Source of the DNA: Kitasatospora arboriphila
GTDB lineage: Bacteria > Actinomycetota > Actinomycetes > Mycobacteriales > Mycobacteriaceae
Length of the DNA stretch: 64,000 nt
Assembly: GCF_000717275.1 (NCBI RefSeq)
Contig: NZ_JNYV01000009.1
Location: 62,001-126,000 of the forward strand
Reading direction: 5' to 3'
The position numbers and the translations under genes are program-made. Positions within the stretch are counted from its first letter, which is position 1; each line of letters begins with the position of its first letter. The notes under the pieces are model-generated. The model worked only from the letters and a program-made list of their open reading frames with translations, was not told the DNA's origin and did no database searches. Of this stretch, positions 8,832 through 18,952 are shown piece by piece.

Positions 8832-10357
8832 GACGTCACCGCTTCTTTCAGTGTGTTGGTCGTGCCATCGCCATCGTCTGCCGCGGGAGCGATAGCGGCT
8901 GCGGTCGAGGTGTCGTACGCAGCCAGGTCGAACTTACGGGTCAGGCGCCGGTAGTTGAAGGTGAATCCGGGCCACAGCGTGGTGATGTTGCCGAACTTGT
9001 CCTTGTACCAGCTCGCGCAGCCGCCGGTTTCCCAGACACTTGTCTTGAGATTCTTCTGGATGGTGACGTTGTAATCGTGCTGTGCGTCGGCCCGCACCTC
9101 CACCCGGGAGATCCCGTACTGGCGAGATAGTTTGAAGTAGTCGACGAGGTAGTTGAGCTGGGACTCGATCATGTAGACCATCGAGGTGTGGCCCAGCCCG
9201 GTGGACGGTCCCACCATCAGGAACATGTTGGGGAAGCCGTTGACGGTCGAACCCTTGTAGGCGTTCATCCCCTCGGCCTCCCAGACCTGGGCGAGGCTGC
9301 GCCCGTCCTTGCCGATGATGTGCTCGAACGTGGGGGAGTCGGTCACGTGGAAGCCGGTCGCGATGACGATGGCGTCGACCTCGCGGCTCACGCCATCGGC
9401 AGTGATGATGCCGCTGGTGGTGACTTCCTTGATCGGGTCGGTGACCAACTCGACGTTGGACTGGTTCAGCGCGGGGTAGTAGGTGTTCGACAACAGGATT
9501 CGCTTGCAGCCGACCTTCCAGTTCGGGGTGACCTTCGCCCGGAGCGCCGGGTCGGAGATACCGCGAGCGATGTTCTGCTTGCCGATGATCTTGGCGGGTG
9601 CCAGCACGTTGGGCTGGTGGGTGAGGCCGAACGAGACCAGTTCGTGCGAGGCGTAGATGCTCGCGCGCACCGCACGCTGGAACCCGGGGATGTTCTTGAA
9701 CGCCCAGTTCTCCTTGGCGGAGTAGGGCCGGTCGGCACGTGGCAGAACCCAGGGGGCAGTGCGCTGGTAGACGTCGAGTCGCCCGACCTTCTTGGCCAAC
9801 TCGGGGATGATCTGGATGGCCGAGGCGCCGGTCCCGATCACTGCTACGCGCTTACCGGCCAGGTCGTAGTCGTGGTTCCACCGCGCCGAGTGGAAGATCT
9901 CGCCGGTGAAGCTCTCGATGCCGGTGACGTCGGGGAGCTTGGGCTCGCAGAGGGGGCCGATCCCGCCGATGAGGAACTCGGCCTGCCACTGACCTTTGTC
10001 GGTGTCGATCACCCAGTGGCCGGCCTTCTCGTCCCAGGCGGTCTTGATGACCTCGGTGTTCCACTGGGTCCGCGACCCCAGGTCGTACTTGTCGGCGACG
10101 CCGTTGATGTACTTGTGGATCTCGGGCTGCTGCGAGAAGGAGCGGCTCCACGAGGGGTTGAGCGCAAATGAGTAGGAGTACAGGTGCGAGGGGACGTCGC
10201 ATGCCGCACCGGGATAGGTGTTGTCGCGCCAGGTACCACCGAAATTGCTGCCGCGGTCGAGGATGACGAAGTCGTCGAAACCGTTCTGCTGCAGCTTGAC
10301 GGCAGCACCCAATCCGGAAAAGCCTGCGCCGATGATGGCGATCTTTACAACGTTCAT
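8828..10357 (-). CDS. Flavin-containing monooxygenase, Baeyer-Villiger type
   Basis: A 509-residue enzyme that would insert oxygen into ketones (or oxygenate heteroatoms) using FAD and NADPH. The FAD-binding motif GAGFSGLG is at the N-terminus. The Baeyer-Villiger fingerprint FTGEIFHSARWNHD is near residue 150, followed by the second Rossmann motif GTGASA. The frame opens at ATG 10369, but the -10 box of the only good promoter covers that codon. I therefore choose ATG 10357, which would sit at the 5' end of the transcript (leaderless). It heads the operon with the SDR and hydrolase. A palindromic operator overlaps its promoter, so the divergent TetR protein is the likely repressor. Confidence 0.9.
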   Translation of the reverse strand: MNVVKIAIIGAGFSGLGAAVKLQQNGFDDFVILDRGSNFGGTWRDNTYPGAACDVPSHLYSYSFALNPSWSRSFSQQPEIHKYINGVADKYDLGSRTQWNTEVIKTAWDEKAGHWVIDTDKGQWQAEFLIGGIGPLCEPKLPDVTGIESFTGEIFHSARWNHDYDLAGKRVAVIGTGASAIQIIPELAKKVGRLDVYQRTAPWVLPRADRPYSAKENWAFKNIPGFQRAVRASIYASHELVSFGLTHQPNVLAPAKIIGKQNIARGISDPALRAKVTPNWKVGCKRILLSNTYYPALNQSNVELVTDPIKEVTTSGIITADGVSREVDAIVIATGFHVTDSPTFEHIIGKDGRSLAQVWEAEGMNAYKGSTVNGFPNMFLMVGPSTGLGHTSMVYMIESQLNYLVDYFKLSRQYGISRVEVRADAQHDYNVTIQKNLKTSVWETGGCASWYKDKFGNITTLWPGFTFNYRRLTRKFDLAAYDTSTAAAIAPAADDGDGTTNTLKEAVTS

Positions 10358-10364
10358 GGGTACG

Positions 10365-10395
10365 AACATACCGCCTATTGACGAGCTGTCAATAG
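10365..10395 (-). promoter_or_regulatory. Promoter and palindromic operator of the monooxygenase operon
   Basis: On the minus strand, -35 TTGACA (10392-10387) and -10 TATGTT (10370-10365) are separated by 16 bases. A perfect palindrome, CTATTGAC-N5-GTCAATAG (10375-10395), covers the -35 and most of the spacer. This is where a TetR dimer would block RNA polymerase. The predicted transcription start falls at about 10358, next to ATG 10357. Confidence 0.7.
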
Positions 10396-10418
10396 CGGAA
10401 CGGCGAACACGCCCCCGA

Positions 10419-10442
10419 CTATTGACGAAGAGTCAGTACTAT
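10419..10442 (+). promoter_or_regulatory. Second operator copy and -10 box of the tetR gene
   Basis: CTATTGAC-N5-GTCAGTA is a near copy of the palindrome at 10375-10395, with the same half-site and spacing. Its right arm runs into a -10-like TACTAT at 10437-10442. The GTG start of the regulator is 7 bases further on, so the regulator mRNA may also be leaderless. The two operator centres are about 44 bases apart, roughly four helical turns. Confidence 0.6.
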
Positions 10443-10449
10443 CGGACGC

Positions 10450-11061
10450 GTGACGACCGCTCGGCGAACCCGGATGAGCCCACAGGCACGGCGTGATCAG
10501 CTGATCAGCCACGGCCTGCGGATGCTCGACGACCGTGCGCTCGACCAGGTGTCCGTCGAGGAGGTCGCCGAGGCGGCCGGCGTGTCGCGGGCCCTGCTCT
10601 TCCACTATTTCGAGTCGAAGCAGGACTTCCTGGTCGCCCTGACCACGGAGCAGAGCAGGCGGATGCTCGCGCGAACCGAACCCGATCTGAGTCTCGGCGA
10701 TCCGATCGAGATCGCCCGGGCATCGCTGGCCCAGTACATCGACTACGTGTCGGCGAACCGTTCGGCTTATCTCGCGATCTTGCAGGGAAGCGGTGCCTCG
10801 GATCCGGCGATGCGTGAGGTCGCCGAGCACACCCGGACCGTGATGGCCGAACGGGTGTTGTCGCTGGCCGAGCTGCTGGATCTGACGCGCACACCGCTGA
10901 TCGAACTCGCCGTACACGGCTGGGTCACCTTCACCGAGCAGGTGACCGTTCGGTGGCTGCAAGATTCAGCCGGCGTGGACCGCGACGCCCTCGTCGAATT
11001 GATCACCCGCGCACTGCCGCTCATCGCGACACTGGCAGCAGCCACCCCCACCACCCAATGA
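10450..11061 (+). CDS. TetR-family transcriptional regulator
   Basis: A 203-residue repressor. The N-terminal helix-turn-helix reads QVSVEEVAEAAGVSRALLFHYFESKQDF (about residues 32-60), a classic TetR domain. The helical C-terminal ligand-binding domain is variable, as expected. It is transcribed divergently from the monooxygenase/SDR/hydrolase operon, across a region holding two copies of the same palindrome. It therefore most likely represses that operon and itself until a ketone or alcohol ligand binds. The GTG start at 10450 has no Shine-Dalgarno but lies at leaderless distance from a -10 box. Confidence 0.93.
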   Translation: MTTARRTRMSPQARRDQLISHGLRMLDDRALDQVSVEEVAEAAGVSRALLFHYFESKQDFLVALTTEQSRRMLARTEPDLSLGDPIEIARASLAQYIDYVSANRSAYLAILQGSGASDPAMREVAEHTRTVMAERVLSLAELLDLTRTPLIELAVHGWVTFTEQVTVRWLQDSAGVDRDALVELITRALPLIATLAAATPTTQ

Positions 11062-11115
11062 TGGGGCCTTTTGGCGAGTAAAGCCCAGGTGGACTTCGCC
11101 AAAAGGCCCCATCAT
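11058..11115. terminator. Long perfect hairpin between tetR and kgd
   Basis: Arms 11058-11077 (ATGATGGGGCCTTTTGGCGA) and 11096-11115 are perfect 20-base inverted repeats around an 18-base loop. The left arm contains the tetR stop codon. The right arm ends 14 bases from the end of the convergent kgd gene. It can terminate transcription in both directions. It is unusually long and perfect for a terminator. Confidence 0.75.
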
Positions 11116-11129
11116 CGGGGTATGACCGG

Positions 11130-14100
11130 TCAGCCGAACGCGGTGTCGATGATCTCCTGCTGCTCGACGGCGTGCACCTTCGACGAACCCGACGACGGGG
11201 CCGACATCGCCCGTCGCGAGACCCGGCGCAGGCCGTTGAAGAACTCGGGCAGCATCTCCGGGAGCGCCAGACCGAAGAAGGGCCACGGACCCTGGTTGGC
11301 CGGCTCTTCCTGGACCCAGAAGATCTCTTCCATGCTGGTGTACCGGCTCAGCGCCGAGCGCAGACGCTTGTGCGGCACCGGGTAGAGCTGCTCGATCCGG
11401 ACGATCGCGACATCGTCACGCTTGTCCTTCGCCTTGCGGGCGGCCAGTTCGTAGTACAACTTGCCCGACACCAGCAGCACCCGCCGGACCTTCTCGCGTT
11501 CGGCATCGGAGGTGAAGGCCGGATCGTCGATGACCGACTGGAAACGACCCTCGGTGAACTCCGAGACCGGCGACACCGCAGCCTTGTTCCGCAGCATCGA
11601 CTTCGGGGTGAAGACGACGAGCGGGCGGCTGATGCCGTCGAGCACATGGCGACGCAGCAGATGGAAGTAACTTGCGGGAGTCGACGGGAGGGCCACGGTC
11701 ATCGAGCCCTCTGCGCACAACTGCAGGAACCGCTCGATACGTCCGGACGTGTGGTCGGGACCCTGACCCTCGTGACCGTGCGGAAGCAGCAGCACCACGT
11801 CGGAGGTCTGACCCCACTTGGCCTCACCCGACGAGATGAACTCGTCGATGATCGACTGGGCGCCGTTCACGAAGTCACCGAACTGGGCTTCCCACAGCAC
11901 GAGGGCATCGGGATGACCCACCGAGTATCCGTATTCGAAGCCGACCACCGCATATTCGCTGAGTGCGGAGTCGTAGGCGAGGAATCGGCCCGGCTTGTCC
12001 GGGTTGGTCTCGGCGACCGTACGCAGCGGCGTGTACTCCTCGCCGGTCTCCCGGTCGATCAGTACCGAGTGACGCTGGGTGAAGGTGCCTCGGCGGGAGT
12101 CCTGACCGGACAGTCGCACGGTGCGGCCCTCTTCGACCAGTGAACCGAATGCGAGCAGCTCACCGAACGCCCAGTCGACATCACCGTTACGCGACATCTC
12201 GTAGCGCTTCTTGAGCACCGGCTGGACACGTTGGTGCACGGTGAAACCCTCGGGCACGTTGATGAACGCGTCGCCGATCCGTTCCATCGTCTCTTTGCTG
12301 ATGGCGGTGTCCAGCTTCACCGGTGCCTGCTGATCGGCCTCGACCGACGGGCTCGGTGCAGCCTGGTACTTCTCCAACTCGCGGACCTCGTTGAAGACCC
12401 GTTCGAGTTGACCCTGGTAGTCGCGCAGGGCGTCTTCGGCTTCCTTGGTGGAGATGTCACCACGGCCGATGAGCGCTTCGGTGTAGCTCTTACGCACCGA
12501 CCGCTTGGTGTCGATGACGTCGTACATCGCCGGCTGGGTCATCGAGGGATCATCACCCTCGTTGTGGCCGCGACGGCGGTAGCAGACCAGGTCGATGACA
12601 ACGTCCTTGTTGAACGCCTGCCGGTAGTCGACGGCCAGCTTGGCCACCCACACACATGCCTCGGGATCGTCGCCGTTCACGTGGAAGATCGGCGCACCGA
12701 TCATCTTCGCGACATCGGTGCAGTATTCCGACGACCGCGATGCCTCCGGGGCGGTGGTGAAACCGACCTGGTTGTTCACCACGATGTGGATGGTGCCGCC
12801 GGTGCGGTAACCCCGCAGCATGGCGAGGTTCAGTGTCTCGGCGACCACACCCTGGCCTGCGAACGCGGCGTCGCCGTGCAACATCAGCGGCAGCACGGTG
12901 AACGCGCCGTCGCCCTTGTCGTGCAGGTCCTGCTTGGCCCGCACCAGACCTTCGAGGACCGGGTCGACGGCCTCGAGGTGAGACGGGTTGGCGGTGAGGG
13001 AGACGTTGATCTCGTTGTCGCCGAACATCTGGTAGTACTTGCCCTCGGCGCCGAGGTGGTACTTGACGTCGCCGGAGCCGTGCGCCTGCGACGGGTTCAG
13101 GTTGCCCTCGAACTCGGTGAAGATCTTCGAGTACGGCTTGCCGACGATGTTCGCGAGCACATTGAGCCGGCCACGGTGGGGCATGCCCACAACCACTTCG
13201 TCGAGGCCGTATTCGGCGCTCTGATCGATCACGCCGTCCATCATCGGGATGACTGCCTCGGCACCCTCGAGCGAGAAGCGCTTCTGGCCGACGTACTTGG
13301 TCTGCAGGAACGTCTCGAATGCCTCGGCTGCGTTGAGCTTGGAGAGGATGTACTTCTGCTCCGCGACGGGCGGTTTGACGTGCTTGATCTCCACCCGTTC
13401 CTGCAGCCACTGTTGCTGCTCGGGCTCGAGGATGTGGGTGTACTCCACACCGACGTGCCGGCAGTAGGAGTCGCGCAGGATCGACAGGACGTCGCGCAAC
13501 TTCATCTTGTTCTCGCCGTGGAACCCACCGACGTTGAAGCTGCGATCGAGATCCCAGAGCGTCAGATCGTAGGTCAGCACGTTGAGGTCGGGGTGAGCCG
13601 ACCGTGCGTCCGAATCGATCATCAGAGGGTCGATGTCGGCCATCAGATGGCCCCGATTGCGGTATGCCGCAATCAGTTCCAGCACGCGGGCGTTCTTGTC
13701 GACGGCGCCCTCGGGGATGTCGCGACGCCAGCGGATCGGCTCATACGGGATGTGGAGCGTGGTGAAGATCTGGTCGAAGAACTCGTCCGACAGCAGCAAC
13801 TGATGGATGGTGCGAAGGAAGTCACCCGACTCCGCGCCCTGGATGATGCGGTGGTCATAGGTGGACGTCAGCGTCATCAGTTTTCCGACGCCGAGCGCTG
13901 AGATCTGCTCGTCGGAGGCGCCCTGGAACTCGGCCGGGTACTCCATCGCGCCCGCGCCCACGATCGCGCCCTGGCCCTTCATCAACCGCGGTACCGAGTG
14001 GACCGTGCCGATGGTTCCGGGGTTGGTGAGCGAAATCGTCACGCCCGCAAAGTCTTCTGCGGTCAGCTTGCCTTCGCGAGCCCGCCGGACGATGTCTTCG

Positions 14101-14993
14101 TACGCCGCGTGGAACTGCGCGAAGTTCATGGTCTCGCAACGCTTGATCGCCGCGACCACGAGTGTGCGCGAACCGTCCTTGCCCGGCAGGTCGATCGCCA
14201 GGCCGAGGTTGGTGTGCGCCGGAGTCACCACGTTCGGCTTGCCGTCGACCTCTTCGAAGTGGCGGTTCAAGTTCGGGAACGATTTGATCGCCTGGACGAT
14301 CGCGTACCCGAGGATGTGGGTGAACGACACCTTGCCGCCACGGGTGCGGGCGAGGTGGTTGTTGATGACCACCCGGTTGTCGATCATCAGTTTGGCGGGC
14401 ACCGCGCGAACGCTGGTGGCCGTCGGGATCTGCAGCGAGGCCGCCATGTTCTTGGCAACCGCGGCAGCGGCACCACGCAGGACCTTGTTGCTGGCCTCGG
14501 TCGGTGCATCGGCCGCTGCGGGCGCAGACTTCTTGGCCTGGGCGTCCTTCTTGGTGGGGGCGTCCTTGCGGGGAGCCGGCGCGGACTTCTTGGCTGCCGG
14601 TGCGGCATCCTTGCTCACCGATTCCGCGGACTTGTCGGTGGTCGACTCGGCCGAGGTCGTGGTCGACGACGAGGCGTCCCTGCTGTGCTCGGACTGGCCG
14701 GCAGCGGCCTTGCTCGCCGGAGTCGGGTCGACAGCCGGCTTGGCCGCGGATCCGTTGGGGGAGGACGTGGGTGCAGCAGAGCCGTTCGATGAGGCACCGG
14801 CCTTCGGCTGTGACCCAGCAGCCGCCTTCGGCGGGGATTTCGCCTCCTCGGACCCATTACCCTCTGCGCCATAACTCTTCAGGAAGTCATGCCAACTCGG
14901 GTCAACCGAGCTCGGGTCTTCTTTGAAGCGCTGGTACATTTCCTCAACCAGCCACTCGTTCTGTCCGAAGTCTGAAATCGAACTGCTGCTCAC
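11130..14993 (-). CDS. kgd: Multifunctional 2-oxoglutarate decarboxylase / E1 / succinyltransferase
   Basis: A 1287-residue TCA-cycle enzyme of the actinobacterial KGD/OdhA type, in which an E2-like acyltransferase is fused in front of the thiamine-diphosphate E1. The order is: the N-terminal [15 protein letters not shown] segment; an Ala/Pro/Ser/Lys-rich linker (about residues 45-165); an acyltransferase domain ending near [16 protein letters not shown]; then the E1 domains with [10 protein letters not shown] and VNNQVGFTT. No lipoyl domain is present, as in the family. The acyltransferase motif has Gln where lipoyl-type E2s have Asp (DHRxxDG), which I recall as normal here. The frame extends to a TTG at 15011, but GTG 14993 ([11 protein letters not shown]) is chosen for its GAGGCGAG ribosome site and family start. 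Regulation by a GarA-type FHA protein is known for the family. Confidence 0.96.
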   Translation of the reverse strand: MSSSSISDFGQNEWLVEEMYQRFKEDPSSVDPSWHDFLKSYGAEGNGSEEAKSPPKAAAGSQPKAGASSNGSAAPTSSPNGSAAKPAVDPTPASKAAAGQSEHSRDASSSTTTSAESTTDKSAESVSKDAAPAAKKSAPAPRKDAPTKKDAQAKKSAPAAADAPTEASNKVLRGAAAAVAKNMAASLQIPTATSVRAVPAKLMIDNRVVINNHLARTRGGKVSFTHILGYAIVQAIKSFPNLNRHFEEVDGKPNVVTPAHTNLGLAIDLPGKDGSRTLVVAAIKRCETMNFAQFHAAYEDIVRRAREGKLTAEDFAGVTISLTNPGTIGTVHSVPRLMKGQGAIVGAGAMEYPAEFQGASDEQISALGVGKLMTLTSTYDHRIIQGAESGDFLRTIHQLLLSDEFFDQIFTTLHIPYEPIRWRRDIPEGAVDKNARVLELIAAYRNRGHLMADIDPLMIDSDARSAHPDLNVLTYDLTLWDLDRSFNVGGFHGENKMKLRDVLSILRDSYCRHVGVEYTHILEPEQQQWLQERVEIKHVKPPVAEQKYILSKLNAAEAFETFLQTKYVGQKRFSLEGAEAVIPMMDGVIDQSAEYGLDEVVVGMPHRGRLNVLANIVGKPYSKIFTEFEGNLNPSQAHGSGDVKYHLGAEGKYYQMFGDNEINVSLTANPSHLEAVDPVLEGLVRAKQDLHDKGDGAFTVLPLMLHGDAAFAGQGVVAETLNLAMLRGYRTGGTIHIVVNNQVGFTTAPEASRSSEYCTDVAKMIGAPIFHVNGDDPEACVWVAKLAVDYRQAFNKDVVIDLVCYRRRGHNEGDDPSMTQPAMYDVIDTKRSVRKSYTEALIGRGDISTKEAEDALRDYQGQLERVFNEVRELEKYQAAPSPSVEADQQAPVKLDTAISKETMERIGDAFINVPEGFTVHQRVQPVLKKRYEMSRNGDVDWAFGELLAFGSLVEEGRTVRLSGQDSRRGTFTQRHSVLIDRETGEEYTPLRTVAETNPDKPGRFLAYDSALSEYAVVGFEYGYSVGHPDALVLWEAQFGDFVNGAQSIIDEFISSGEAKWGQTSDVVLLLPHGHEGQGPDHTSGRIERFLQLCAEGSMTVALPSTPASYFHLLRRHVLDGISRPLVVFTPKSMLRNKAAVSPVSEFTEGRFQSVIDDPAFTSDAEREKVRRVLLVSGKLYYELAARKAKDKRDDVAIVRIEQLYPVPHKRLRSALSRYTSMEEIFWVQEEPANQGPWPFFGLALPEMLPEFFNGLRRVSRRAMSAPSSGSSKVHAVEQQEIIDTAFG

Positions 14994-15130
14994 GGCAGTA
15001 TCTCGCCTCAATTCCCTTTACGTATCCATGTCGAGTCCCGCGCCAGGGGCCGTCTCCGCCGCTATCACGCCGCCCGGAACTCCGTTCGAAGTATCCAGGT
15101 CTAAAGGTTAGTCCCCGAGTGCCGCCGAAG

Positions 15131-18100
15131 CTATGCCGGTCGGTTGCCGCCGTGTCCGGCTGTCGGTTCGCTCGCCTCGTCTGGTGTGATACCCGCCGTC
15201 CACAAGGCGCGATACCTCCCGTCCAACGCCAGGAGCTCGTCATGTGTTCCGAGCTCCACGATCTGCCCGCCGGCGACCACTGCGATGCGGTCGGCTCGCG
15301 CCGCGGTCGCCAGTCGGTGGGCGACGATCACCGAGCTTCGTGATCCGGTGAGGTGCCGGCCGGCCGCCATCACCCGTCGTTCGGTCGCCTGATCGAGCGT
15401 GGCGGTCGCCTCGTCGAGCAGCAGGAGGTCGGGGTCCACGAGTTCGGCACGGGCGAGCGCGATCAGCTGTCGCTGACCGGAGGACAGTCCCTGCCCCCGC
15501 TCACCGATCGGGTGGTTCATGGCGCCCGGGAGCGCCGAGATCATCGACAACGCTCCCACCGCTCGAGCCGCCGCGACGATCTGCTCGTGGTCGGCGTCCG
15601 GTCTGCCATAGGCGATGTTGTCGGCGACGGTGCCGGTGAACAGGTGGGGTTCCTGCGGGACCACGCCCAGGCGGGAGCGGTAGTACGACAACCGGAAGCC
15701 CCGGACGTCGGTGCCGTCCATCCGCACTGATCCGCTTGTCGGGTCGTAGAACCGGGCGAGGAGCTTGACGATGGTCGACTTGCCCGCGCCGGTCTCACCC
15801 ACCAGCGCCAGCGAGGTGCCGGCGGGTAGATCGAGGTCCACGCCGGCGAGCGCATCGGTTGTCGACCCGGGATAGCGGAACCCGACCTCTCGCAGTTCGG
15901 CGTGCCCGGTGAATCCGTTCTCCGGTGTAGCCACGGCGAGTTCGGGCACGCCGTCGGGACAGCGCACGCTACTGCGGGTGGCGAGCAGATCGGAGATGCG
16001 GCGGAGGCCGACCAGCGCCTGCTGGTACCCGTCGAAGACCTGCGACAGCTGCTGGACCGGACCGAACAGCATGCCGAGATACAGGACGAAGGCGACGAGG
16101 GTGCCTGCACTGGTGCTGCCGCCGGCAACCTGGTGGGCGCCGAAAGCGATCACCCCGGCGGTGGCGAGGTCGGACATCAGGGTGATGAAGGGGAAGAAGA
16201 CGGAGATCGCCTGCTGGGACACCATGCGAGCCCGAACGTACGCCGCAGCCCGTGCCGAGAACTGCGCCATGGCGAAGCCGTCGTGCGAATAGGCCTGGGT
16301 GGTGCGCACGCCGGCGACGTTCTCCTGGAAGTCGGCGTTGACCTCGCTGACCAATTCCCGTGAGCGGGTGTAGGCGCGCGACGAGATCCGGCGGAACACG
16401 ACCGTCGCCACGATGATCGGCGGGAACACCACCAGCATCAGCAGTCCGAGTGAGGCGTCGGTGATGATGAGGGCAACCGCCACACCGACCACCGTGAGGG
16501 TGCTGACGATCGCGGTCGACAGACCCGTCTGCAGGAACGTCGACAGCGCATCGACGTCGGTGGTCATGCGCGTCATGATCCGCCCGGACAGTTCGCGCTC
16601 GTAGTAGTCCAGGCCCAGTCGCTGCAGGTGCGCGTAACTCCGCACGCGCAGTGCATAGAGGACGCGCTCACCGGCGCGGGAGGTGATCACGGTCATCACG
16701 GCGGTAGCCGCGAATCCGATCGCAACGGCGCCCAGACCCGCACCGGCCGCGAACCACAGATGGCTCGACCGGTCGGACGTGGCTCCGTCGATGCCATAGC
16801 GGGCGATCGTCGGGAAGGCCAGACCCACCAGGGTGTCGATGGATATGCACAGCACGACCAACGCCAGCAACCAGCGAACCGGGCGCAGCAACTGACGAAG
16901 CGAGAAGTCGGGCCGATCGGTGCGGATGTCGTTGTCGTCGACGTCCGGTGACTCGTCGGCCGGGGGGAGCGCCTGCACCGCTTCGAGGAGTTTCGGGGTC
17001 GGAGCCATTGCACCGAGTGCACCGGCCATCCCGCCACCGTCGCGAGGACCCATCGTCGCCGGTGCCGCGACCTTGCGCAGCCGCGGCTCGGGATCGGGTG
17101 CTTCGCTCGGCCAGAGCGCATCGACCGCCACCGGCTGATCGGCGGCGATTTCCTCGTCTAGGTCGTCGTCGCGGACATCTGTGCTCATCAATGAGCGGAA
17201 GAGGGGGCAGCGAGCGTTGAGTTCGGCCTCGGTACCGACGTCGATGATCCGGCCTCCGTCGAGAACGGCGACACGGTCGGCCAGGGTCAGGGTGGACCGT
17301 CGGTGGGCCAGGATCAACATGGTCCGCGTGGAGGTGCGCAGATGGGTGAAGATGTCCGCCTCGGTGCGCGCGTCGACCGCAGAGGTCGCGTCGTCGAGGA
17401 TCAGTACGCGCGGGTCGGCATAGAGCGCGCGGGCCAGTGCGATGCGCTGGCGTTGTCCGCCCGAGAGTGTCAGTCCTCGTTCCCCGACGATGGTCCGGTA
17501 TCCATGTTCGAGTGCGGTCACGAAACCGTGTGCGCTGGCACGTTCGGCCGCCGAGATGATGCCCGACGGCAGCGGTGGCTTCTCGTCGGTGGTGCTGTCG
17601 AACTTCCCGACGTGCGCGTTGGGGGCGATGTTGGCGGCGACGGTGTCCGAGTAGAGGAAGGCCTCGTCGAAGACCACGCCGACCGTCGACCGGAGTTCCT
17701 GCGTCTCCACCGTGCAGATGTCGAAAGTGCCGTTGCTGTTCGACAATTCGATCGTGCCGGCCTGGGGCCGGTAGAAGCGGTCGGCGAGTAGGGCGAGGGT
17801 CGATTTGCCCGAGCCGGGCGGACCGACGACGGCCACGACCTCACCGGGCGCGATGTGGAGGTCGACCCCGTTCAGGACGGGTGTTCGGGCCCCTGGGTAG
17901 GTGAAGGTGACGTTGTTCAGCGCCAGTCCCAGGGCATCACCGGGAAGGGTGCCGCGTGCGGACAGAGCGGGATCGGGTGGTTCGTCGATCACCTGGTACA
18001 CGCGCTCGACGGCGGCCCGCGCGAGTTGCGCCGACACCAGCAGAGAGGTGAGGAGCCGGGCGAGTCCGGTCATCGTGGTGACGTAGGTGGCGAACGCGAG

Positions 18101-18952
18101 GAAGGTGCCGACCGTGATCGAGCCCTGCATCGTCAGGTACCCGCCGAGGGCGATGATCGCGACCATCCCCAGCTGCGGCACGGCTGCGAGCGACGGCGCG
18201 AAACGTGCGTTGATCTTCGCGGACCGCAGGCGCATGGAGTACAGCCGGCGACCAAGGCCCACGAGCTCGTCGACCGCCCGATCCTCCTGACCGAAGCCCT
18301 TGACGACCCGGACGCCGGTCACCGTCTCCTCCACGTGCTGGGCGAGGTCGGCGGCCGATTGTTGCGCGGACCAGGTGGCGGCGAACAGTCGTTTGCGACT
18401 GTTGAAAGCGATGGCCGACACTGCCGGGATGACCAGCAGGGCAACCACTGTGAGCAACGGTGACAGGTAGAACATCACCCCGATGGCGAGAACCACCTGC
18501 ACCATCGCGCCGAGCGAGAGGGGCACCATCGCGAGAAGGCCCTGCACCAGCTGCAGATCGGTGATGCTGCGCGACACCACCTGCCCGGTGCGGATCTGAT
18601 CCTGAGCCGCACCGTCGAGGCGGAGCACGCTGTTCAAGATCGACAACCGCAGCGCATTCTGCACGTTGAGCGACAGTCGTCCAGCGGTCAGCCGGCGACC
18701 GTACTGGCATCCGAATCGGACAAAGGCCAGCGCCACCATGACCCCGGCGATCGCAGCGATCGAGTAACCGTGCTCGGCGGCCCCGGTGGCTTCATCGATC
18801 GCGGCCTTGGTCAGCAGTGGGATCGTGAGGTCGATCAGCAGCGCGAGGCCGGTGACACCGAGGACGATGACAACCAGTCTGCGGTGACGCAGACATTCCC
18901 GGGTCAGCCGCCGGATCCACCCGGGTCGAACGTCTTCTGGCGGAGCGGTCAA
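15131..18952 (-). CDS. Fused double ABC exporter with one degenerate ATP site
   Basis: A 1273-residue protein with the layout membrane domain - NBD1 - membrane domain - NBD2, six helices per membrane domain; a full exporter in one chain, like mycobacterial Rv0194. NBD1 has GPPGSGKST (377-385) and LSGGQ (496-500). However, its Q-loop Gln is replaced by Asp429 and the catalytic Glu after Walker B by Asp521 (LILDD). NBD2 has GETGAGKST (1052-1060), Gln1100, Walker B LLLLDE with Glu1181, and a slightly altered signature LSSGQ (1156-1160). This is the asymmetric pattern of heterodimeric exporters: one active and one degenerate site. It starts at TTG 18952, overlapping the upstream stop (TTGA). The substrate (drug, lipid or peptide) is unknown. 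Confidence 0.92.
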   Translation of the reverse strand: MTAPPEDVRPGWIRRLTRECLRHRRLVVIVLGVTGLALLIDLTIPLLTKAAIDEATGAAEHGYSIAAIAGVMVALAFVRFGCQYGRRLTAGRLSLNVQNALRLSILNSVLRLDGAAQDQIRTGQVVSRSITDLQLVQGLLAMVPLSLGAMVQVVLAIGVMFYLSPLLTVVALLVIPAVSAIAFNSRKRLFAATWSAQQSAADLAQHVEETVTGVRVVKGFGQEDRAVDELVGLGRRLYSMRLRSAKINARFAPSLAAVPQLGMVAIIALGGYLTMQGSITVGTFLAFATYVTTMTGLARLLTSLLVSAQLARAAVERVYQVIDEPPDPALSARGTLPGDALGLALNNVTFTYPGARTPVLNGVDLHIAPGEVVAVVGPPGSGKSTLALLADRFYRPQAGTIELSNSNGTFDICTVETQELRSTVGVVFDEAFLYSDTVAANIAPNAHVGKFDSTTDEKPPLPSGIISAAERASAHGFVTALEHGYRTIVGERGLTLSGGQRQRIALARALYADPRVLILDDATSAVDARTEADIFTHLRTSTRTMLILAHRRSTLTLADRVAVLDGGRIIDVGTEAELNARCPLFRSLMSTDVRDDDLDEEIAADQPVAVDALWPSEAPDPEPRLRKVAAPATMGPRDGGGMAGALGAMAPTPKLLEAVQALPPADESPDVDDNDIRTDRPDFSLRQLLRPVRWLLALVVLCISIDTLVGLAFPTIARYGIDGATSDRSSHLWFAAGAGLGAVAIGFAATAVMTVITSRAGERVLYALRVRSYAHLQRLGLDYYERELSGRIMTRMTTDVDALSTFLQTGLSTAIVSTLTVVGVAVALIITDASLGLLMLVVFPPIIVATVVFRRISSRAYTRSRELVSEVNADFQENVAGVRTTQAYSHDGFAMAQFSARAAAYVRARMVSQQAISVFFPFITLMSDLATAGVIAFGAHQVAGGSTSAGTLVAFVLYLGMLFGPVQQLSQVFDGYQQALVGLRRISDLLATRSSVRCPDGVPELAVATPENGFTGHAELREVGFRYPGSTTDALAGVDLDLPAGTSLALVGETGAGKSTIVKLLARFYDPTSGSVRMDGTDVRGFRLSYYRSRLGVVPQEPHLFTGTVADNIAYGRPDADHEQIVAAARAVGALSMISALPGAMNHPIGERGQGLSSGQRQLIALARAELVDPDLLLLDEATATLDQATERRVMAAGRHLTGSRSSVIVAHRLATAARADRIAVVAGGQIVELGTHDELLALDGRYRALWTAGITPDEASEPTAGHGGNRPA

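Noticed and set aside
7455..8954. 499-codon plus-strand frame across the hydrolase and SDR genes
   Set aside because: Both minus-strand genes have complete catalytic motifs; this frame has none.
12231..13901. Long open frame (556 codons) antisense to kgd
   Set aside because: It mirrors the codon structure of kgd, has no recognisable domain and is His/Val/Asp-rich as expected for an antisense shadow in high-GC DNA.
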